Below are positions 6,397 to 9,494 of a stretch of 9,494 nt of DNA, piece by piece. The position numbers and the translations under genes are program-made. The DNA is from an uncultured Sphingomonadales bacterium (lineage in GTDB: Bacteria > Pseudomonadota > Alphaproteobacteria > Sphingomonadales > Sphingomonadaceae). The stretch spans positions 1 to 9,494 of the forward strand of contig CAIPWG010000480.1 in assembly GCA_903868655.1 (NCBI GenBank), read 5' to 3'. The notes below the pieces were generated by a model, which saw only the letters and a list, made by a program, of their open reading frames with translations, was not told the DNA's origin and did no database searches. The first letter of the stretch is position 1; the number at the start of each line of letters is the position of its first letter.

Positions 6397-7278
6397 ATGA
6401 CCCTGATACCCCGATCCTGGCTGTTCATCCCCGGTGACAGCGAGCGCAAGCTGGCCAAGGCGCCCCAAACCGGTGCCCATGCCTTGATCATCGATCTGGA
6501 AGACGCGGTATCGGCAGATCGCAAGGACATGGGCCGCGAGATCACCGGCGCGTGGCTTCACGATCGGTCAGGATTACCCGCCCATTTGCAAGTGTGGGTG
6601 CGAATCAACGCTGTCGACACCGGGCTATGGCAACAAGACCTGGCTGCAATCATGCCCGGCGCGCCGACCGGCATCATGGTGCCCAAGGCCGAAGGGCCGG
6701 CCCAGATTGCGCAAATCGGTGCAGAGCTCACCCGGCTTGAACATGGGCACGCAATGGCGGTCGGACAGACCCGAATCTTGCCGTTGATCAGCGAAACTGC
6801 GCGCGCGGCAATAACCATTCCAGCCTACGTCGATGCCGATCTGCCGCGGGTGGCCGGATTGACCTGGGGTGCGGAAGACCTCGGCGCAGCGCTTGGCGTC
6901 ACGCGCAAACGCGATTCACGCGGCCGCTGGACCGACGCATTCCGAATGGTACGCGCGCAGACTTTGCTGGCGGCCCACGCCATGGGGTGTTGGGCGATCG
7001 ATACTCTGCACGCTGATTTTCGCGATGAGGCCGGATTGGCACTGGTCGCGGCAGAGGCCGCGGCCGATGGCTTTGCCGGGATGCTGGCCATTCACCCGGG
7101 GCAAGTAGCGGTGATCAACCGCGCGTTTACCCCGGACGAGGCCACTTTGGCCGAAGCGCGCGCCATTGTCGCCGCCTTTGAAGCCAATCCGGGAGTTGGC
7201 GCGTTGCAGATCGATGGGAAAATGATCGACCAGCCGCATTTGCGCGCAGCACGCGCCTTGCTGGGGCTGGCGGGATAA
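6397..7278 (+). CDS. CoA-ester lyase, HpcH/HpaI aldolase family (CitE-like)
   Basis: A 293-residue TIM-barrel lyase of the family that splits or forms malyl-, citramalyl- or citryl-CoA-type esters using magnesium. Seen in order: RSWLFIPGDSERKLAKA (6-22), ALIIDLEDAV (29-38), VRIN with Arg69, GIMVPKAEG (92-100), ILPLISETARA with the probable metal ligand Glu133, GLTWGAEDLGAALG with the probable metal ligand Asp161, AIDTLHADFRDEAGL (200-214), and GMLAIHPGQVAVINRAFTP (228-246). The arrangement matches stand-alone CitE-like proteins, not the citrate lyase complex, whose other subunits are absent. The ATG at 6397 has GGAG six bases upstream; an ATG at 6340 is in frame but would place the tandem hairpins inside the gene. 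The pairing with an ene-reductase suggests metabolism of unsaturated acids, but this is inference and the acyl-CoA substrate is unknown. Confidence 0.9.
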   Translation: MTLIPRSWLFIPGDSERKLAKAPQTGAHALIIDLEDAVSADRKDMGREITGAWLHDRSGLPAHLQVWVRINAVDTGLWQQDLAAIMPGAPTGIMVPKAEGPAQIAQIGAELTRLEHGHAMAVGQTRILPLISETARAAITIPAYVDADLPRVAGLTWGAEDLGAALGVTRKRDSRGRWTDAFRMVRAQTLLAAHAMGCWAIDTLHADFRDEAGLALVAAEAAADGFAGMLAIHPGQVAVINRAFTPDEATLAEARAIVAAFEANPGVGALQIDGKMIDQPHLRAARALLGLAG

Positions 7279-7289
7279 GTCGCGCACCG

Positions 7290-7323
7290 CGCGATCGCCT
7301 GTCAGTTGGCTGGCGCGATCGCG
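7290..7323. terminator. Possible bidirectional terminator between convergent genes
   Basis: CGCGATCG (7290-7297) pairs with CGATCGCG (7316-7323), and the next CC pairs with GG across a 2-base bulge; the loop is about 12 bases. It lies where the lyase and lipoprotein genes converge, overlapping the lipoprotein 3' end. There is no T run on either side. Each arm contains the palindrome GCGATCGC, which is common in such genomes, so this may be coincidence. Confidence 0.28.
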
Positions 7324-7592
7324 TCGGGCTTTGACGGGGCATCGACAGCCGCGTCGCTAGGCTCATCGGTGGCTGTGACGGATGTGACATCCTTGGCGGT
7401 CGGCGCGGGCTGAAGCAGCGGTTGTGACCGCGATTGATCAAGATTGAGCATCGCATCACTGATCGTGCCTGGCAAAACTGGTGCACCCGCCGCCTTGGCC
7501 GCGGTCTGATCGGTTGCTTTGCTGCAAGCGGCCAGCGCAAGCGCCAACAACACGCAGGCAAGCATCTGAAACGGACGAGCAGGCAAGACCAT
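7302..7592 (-). CDS. Small putative lipoprotein
   Basis: A 96-residue protein with a lipoprotein signal peptide: basic Arg6, hydrophobic core MLACVLLALALAAC (10-23) and lipobox LAAC with the lipidated Cys23. The mature part is about 74 residues, rich in Ala, Asp, Pro and Thr, low in structure, with no domain I recognise. It should be anchored to a membrane facing the periplasm. Start choice: the ATG at 7592 has GGAG (7601-7604) eight bases upstream. An in-frame ATG at 7610 overlaps the lipB stop as TGATG and would add six residues by translational coupling; it has no Shine-Dalgarno. Either way the gene directly follows lipB and is probably in its operon. No function can be given. It converges with the CoA-ester lyase gene. 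Confidence 0.75.
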   Translation of the reverse strand: MVLPARPFQMLACVLLALALAACSKATDQTAAKAAGAPVLPGTISDAMLNLDQSRSQPLLQPAPTAKDVTSVTATDEPSDAAVDAPSKPDAIAPAN

Positions 7593-7609
7593 CAACACGG
7601 GCTCCGACA

Positions 7610-8275
7610 TCAAGGGCAAGCGACATCAAGCTGGGTCAGAAACGCATCAAGGCGCGCAAGCAACGCCTTATCCCACGTCTGCGCGTCAACCTCCAGCCCC
7701 AGATCGGCCAGACTGGTGACGCCATGGTCGGCAATGCCGCAGGGCACAATCCCGCTGAAATGTGACAGGTCGGGCGCAAGGTTGACGGCAAACCCGTGCA
7801 TCGTAACCCAGCGCCGAATGCGGATGCCAATTGCTCCGATCTTGGCCTCGGCCCCGTCGGGACCACGAGTCCAGATGCCGATGCGGCCTGGCGCACGCCA
7901 GGATTCGACACCAAAATCGCCCAGGGTCGCGATAACCCAGCCTTCAACCGCATGGACAAACCCGCGCACGTCGCGGGTCCGGCTACGCAGATCAAGCATC
8001 AGATAGCCAAGGCGTTGGCCCGGTCCATGATAGGTATAACGACCGCCGCGCCCGGCATCGACCACATCGAACCGCGGATCGAGCAATTCTTCGCGCACCG
8101 CACTGGTGCCGGCGGTGTAAACCGGGGGATGTTCGAGCAGCCAGATCATTTCGCCAGCCTGCCCTTCGGCGATGGCGGCGTTGCGTGCAGTCATGGCAGC
8201 AAGCGCGTTGCGATAAGGCACACGCGCGTCTTCCTGGCGGATTTCGATATCTCGAACGGGCAAGCTCGCGGTCAT
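7610..8275 (-). CDS. lipB: Octanoyltransferase LipB
   Basis: Moves the octanoyl group from octanoyl-ACP to the lipoyl domains of 2-oxoacid dehydrogenases and the glycine cleavage H protein; LipA then adds sulfur. Cytoplasmic, 221 residues. Family motifs: [11 protein letters not shown] (46-56), [12 protein letters not shown] (76-87), KIGAIGIR with the catalytic Lys145, TMHGFAVNL with His160, and GIVPCGI with the acyl-carrying Cys179. Lys145 and Cys179 match the catalytic pair of characterised LipB enzymes. I chose the ATG at 8275 (MTASLPV) because AAGG lies ten bases upstream; the ATG at 8284 has it almost adjacent. The gene is followed with no gap by a small lipoprotein gene, and it diverges from a membrane protein gene across a structured intergenic region. 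lipA is not in the window. Confidence 0.96.
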   Translation of the reverse strand: MTASLPVRDIEIRQEDARVPYRNALAAMTARNAAIAEGQAGEMIWLLEHPPVYTAGTSAVREELLDPRFDVVDAGRGGRYTYHGPGQRLGYLMLDLRSRTRDVRGFVHAVEGWVIATLGDFGVESWRAPGRIGIWTRGPDGAEAKIGAIGIRIRRWVTMHGFAVNLAPDLSHFSGIVPCGIADHGVTSLADLGLEVDAQTWDKALLARLDAFLTQLDVACP

Positions 8276-8539
8276 GGTTACCATGCCTTGGCGGCGCTGC
8301 GCAGTCTGTGCAACGAAAATTGGTTCCCACGGGTCATGCCGGCACCGTAATGGTGGCTTTGGGTCCAACCTCGGAAGGGGGTACCCTCTAAAAGGTCCGA
8401 GCGGCCTTGCTCAGCCTTGAGAGAAGCCCACTCCTTCTGCGGCATCGCGCCTTGCCGGGGCCTTTTGGACGACAACCGTGGCGTTGCGGAATGTGTCCAC
8501 GCCGCCTAGAGACGTAGGCGAACAACGAGGTGTTGATAC
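8276..8539 (+). other. Structured intergenic region, candidate leader RNA or small RNA
   Basis: No gene is seen in the roughly 265 bp between lipB and the membrane protein gene. On the plus strand it can form a 12-bp helix (8387-8398 with 8458-8469) that includes two G-U pairs. Within the helix, short hairpins can form: AGAAG with CTTCT (8422-8438) and either CTCA with TGAG (8410-8421) or GAGC with GCTC (8399-8412). A competing stem, CTCGGA with TCCGAG (8370-8375, 8396-8401), uses part of the long helix, so two states are possible. Downstream lie CGTGG with CCACG (8477-8501) and CGCCTA with TAGGCG (8503-8520), then the ribosome binding site GAGG (8527-8530). The G-U pairs would be A-C on the minus strand, favouring plus-strand transcription. 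I do not recognise an RNA family. Confidence 0.4.
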
Positions 8540-9358
8540 GTGGTGACTCTGGACAGCAACGCAGCATGGCACAGCGCACGGCGGATGGTATCGGCCAACC
8601 GCGATGTGCTGGTGGCGATTGCCGGCGTGTTTTTCCTGATGCCGGGGTTGCTGGGCAATCTGGTGCTGCCCGTGCCCCTGCTGAATGGCGGGATGAACCA
8701 GCAGCAACTGACCGAGGCGATTACCCGGTTTTACACCAGTGCCGCGCCAATCATGCTCGTGCTGTCGCTGCCGATGTTGGTCGGGTATCTGACTGTCCTG
8801 GCAATCCTGCTCGATCGCGACAGGCCGACCGTGGCGAGCGCGATCGGTATCGGCGTTCGCCTGCTGCCCAGTTACCTGGCTGCGCAGATGTTGACCGGCA
8901 TGGCACTATCGCTGCTGTGGCTGGCGGTTGTTGCTGGCTTGACCGTATTCATGCCAGCCGGATTTGCGACGGTCATATCGCTGATCGTGATGATCTATCC
9001 ACTGGTGCGCATCGTGTTGATCGGCCCGGAAATGGTGGCCCAGCGGATACGCAACCCATTGCGCGCAATCGCTGCCGGATTGTCGCGTACACGGGGCAAG
9101 CTTCTGGGCATTCTGCTCTATTTCGGCCCGGCGCTGACTCTGTTTGTGGTTGTTTACGGATTGGTGATGATTTTTGTGCGCATGGCGCTGGTCCGTGTGC
9201 TCGACGCTGAAACCCAACGCATGATGAGCGAAGCGATCGGCGCGCTGATTTTTGCGGTGGGACACACTTATTATGCCGCAATTGTCGCATCGACATACAA
9301 TCAGCTTGGCCCGGTGAGCGGCGTCAACGAGACGGTCAGTCCTTCCAGCCCCAACTGA
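8540..9358 (+). CDS. Six-helix integral membrane protein of unknown function
   Basis: 272 residues, with a short N-terminal region (SARRMVSANRDVL) of amphipathic character followed by about six hydrophobic segments: 23-45, 70-91, 112-137, 142-162, 187-213 and 231-252. Charged loops separate them, including DRDRPT (92-97), which resembles a loop in related sphingomonad proteins I recall, and PEMVAQRIRNP (163-173). No enzyme motif or transporter signature is visible, and no signal peptide is needed. It would sit in the inner membrane. The start is taken as GTG at 8540, nine bases after GAGG (8527-8530); a second GTG follows directly at 8543. It is transcribed away from lipB behind the structured region, and its last 23 bp overlap a convergent methyltransferase gene. 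Function is not assignable from sequence. Confidence 0.85.
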   Translation: MVTLDSNAAWHSARRMVSANRDVLVAIAGVFFLMPGLLGNLVLPVPLLNGGMNQQQLTEAITRFYTSAAPIMLVLSLPMLVGYLTVLAILLDRDRPTVASAIGIGVRLLPSYLAAQMLTGMALSLLWLAVVAGLTVFMPAGFATVISLIVMIYPLVRIVLIGPEMVAQRIRNPLRAIAAGLSRTRGKLLGILLYFGPALTLFVVVYGLVMIFVRMALVRVLDAETQRMMSEAIGALIFAVGHTYYAAIVASTYNQLGPVSGVNETVSPSSPN

Positions 9359-9494
9359 TCACGCATGGGGGCACGTTGAACAGTTCAAACCCTTTGTCCA
9401 CGCGCGGAAAATATCCAGTCATCAGACGGCGCGCGCGCGCGGTGTATTGATAGACGAGGAACGCGCCACCCGGTCGCAACACTCGCCGCGTCGC
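9336..9494 (-). CDS. SAM-dependent methyltransferase (PmtA-like), 3' part only
   Basis: Only the last 52 residues are present; the gene runs off the right edge. They show RRVLRPGGAFLVYQYT (3-18), the conserved post-motif III region of class I methyltransferases (a helix, the PGG turn and a beta strand), then a C-terminal segment with GFELFNVPPC (35-44) and the end WGWKD. The NVPP stretch followed by an aromatic tail is typical of the phospholipid N-methyltransferase-like (PmtA) group in alphaproteobacteria, which methylates phosphatidylethanolamine. The motifs that bind SAM lie outside the window, so the substrate is a guess and a generic methyltransferase is possible. The frame is clear because the stop at 9336-9338 fits the pattern exactly. 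It overlaps the membrane protein gene tail to tail by 23 bp. Confidence 0.8.
   Translation of the reverse strand, partial: ATRRVLRPGGAFLVYQYTARARRLMTGYFPRVDKGFELFNVPPCVISWGWKD

Noticed and set aside
8399..8470. 6S RNA
   Set aside because: The string AGAAGCCC followed by CTGCGGC recalls part of the 6S RNA bubble, but no distant 5' strand can form the closing stem, the domain is too short, and the usual neighbours of ssrS (zapA, formyltetrahydrofolate cyclo-ligase) are absent.
8278..8475. 65-codon minus-strand frame upstream of lipB
   Set aside because: It has no recognisable motif and no ribosome binding site, and it lies in a region better explained as structured non-coding sequence.
1..9494. 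Defence system, prophage, CRISPR array, insertion sequence or toxin-antitoxin pair
   Set aside because: No recombinase, transposase, repeat array, nuclease cluster or small toxin-like gene pair could be found; the gene content is housekeeping metabolism and regulation.

Overview
The window (GC-rich, no tRNA, rRNA, CRISPR or insertion sequence seen) looks like chromosomal core DNA of an alphaproteobacterium, most likely a sphingomonad. The reasons are a DUF1465/RcdA-type protein, an alphaproteobacterial GAF-type PtsP, two short DUF465 proteins, and a six-helix membrane protein of a kind I associate with Sphingomonadales. This placement is by recognition, not by a search.

Left part (1-3001): the minus strand carries ptsP (nitrogen-PTS enzyme I, running off the left edge). 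Upstream of it is a 52-residue DUF465 gene. A 320-bp gene-free gap follows. On the plus strand come a second DUF465 gene (65 aa, GTG start) and a DUF1465/RcdA-family gene. In Caulobacter, PtsP feeds nitrogen status into (p)ppGpp and RcdA helps ClpXP destroy CtrA, so the neighbourhood joins two inputs to cell-cycle control.

Middle part (3092-7278, plus strand): a metallo-beta-lactamase-fold hydrolase with a C-terminal winged helix lies 39 bp before nadA (quinolinate synthase, NAD synthesis). After a 171-bp gap comes an Old Yellow Enzyme-family ene-reductase, then a CitE/HpcH-type CoA-ester lyase. Between these last two lie two abutting perfect stem-loops and the lyase's ribosome binding site.

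Right part (7302-9494): lipB (octanoyltransferase, lipoate synthesis) and a small lipoprotein gene run on the minus strand, the second overlapping or closely following the first. Divergent from lipB is a six-helix membrane protein gene. The roughly 265-bp region between them can fold, on the plus strand only, into a long helix and several hairpins with a competing alternative. It is the best candidate here for an undescribed RNA element. The window ends in the 3' part of a SAM-dependent methyltransferase gene on the minus strand, overlapping the membrane protein gene tail to tail by 23 bp.

I see no defence, phage or secretion system. The observations worth following are regulatory: the structured lipB/membrane-protein intergenic region, the tandem hairpins at 6344-6384, a palindromic repeat-like element just before the ptsP start, and the PtsP-DUF465-RcdA neighbourhood.
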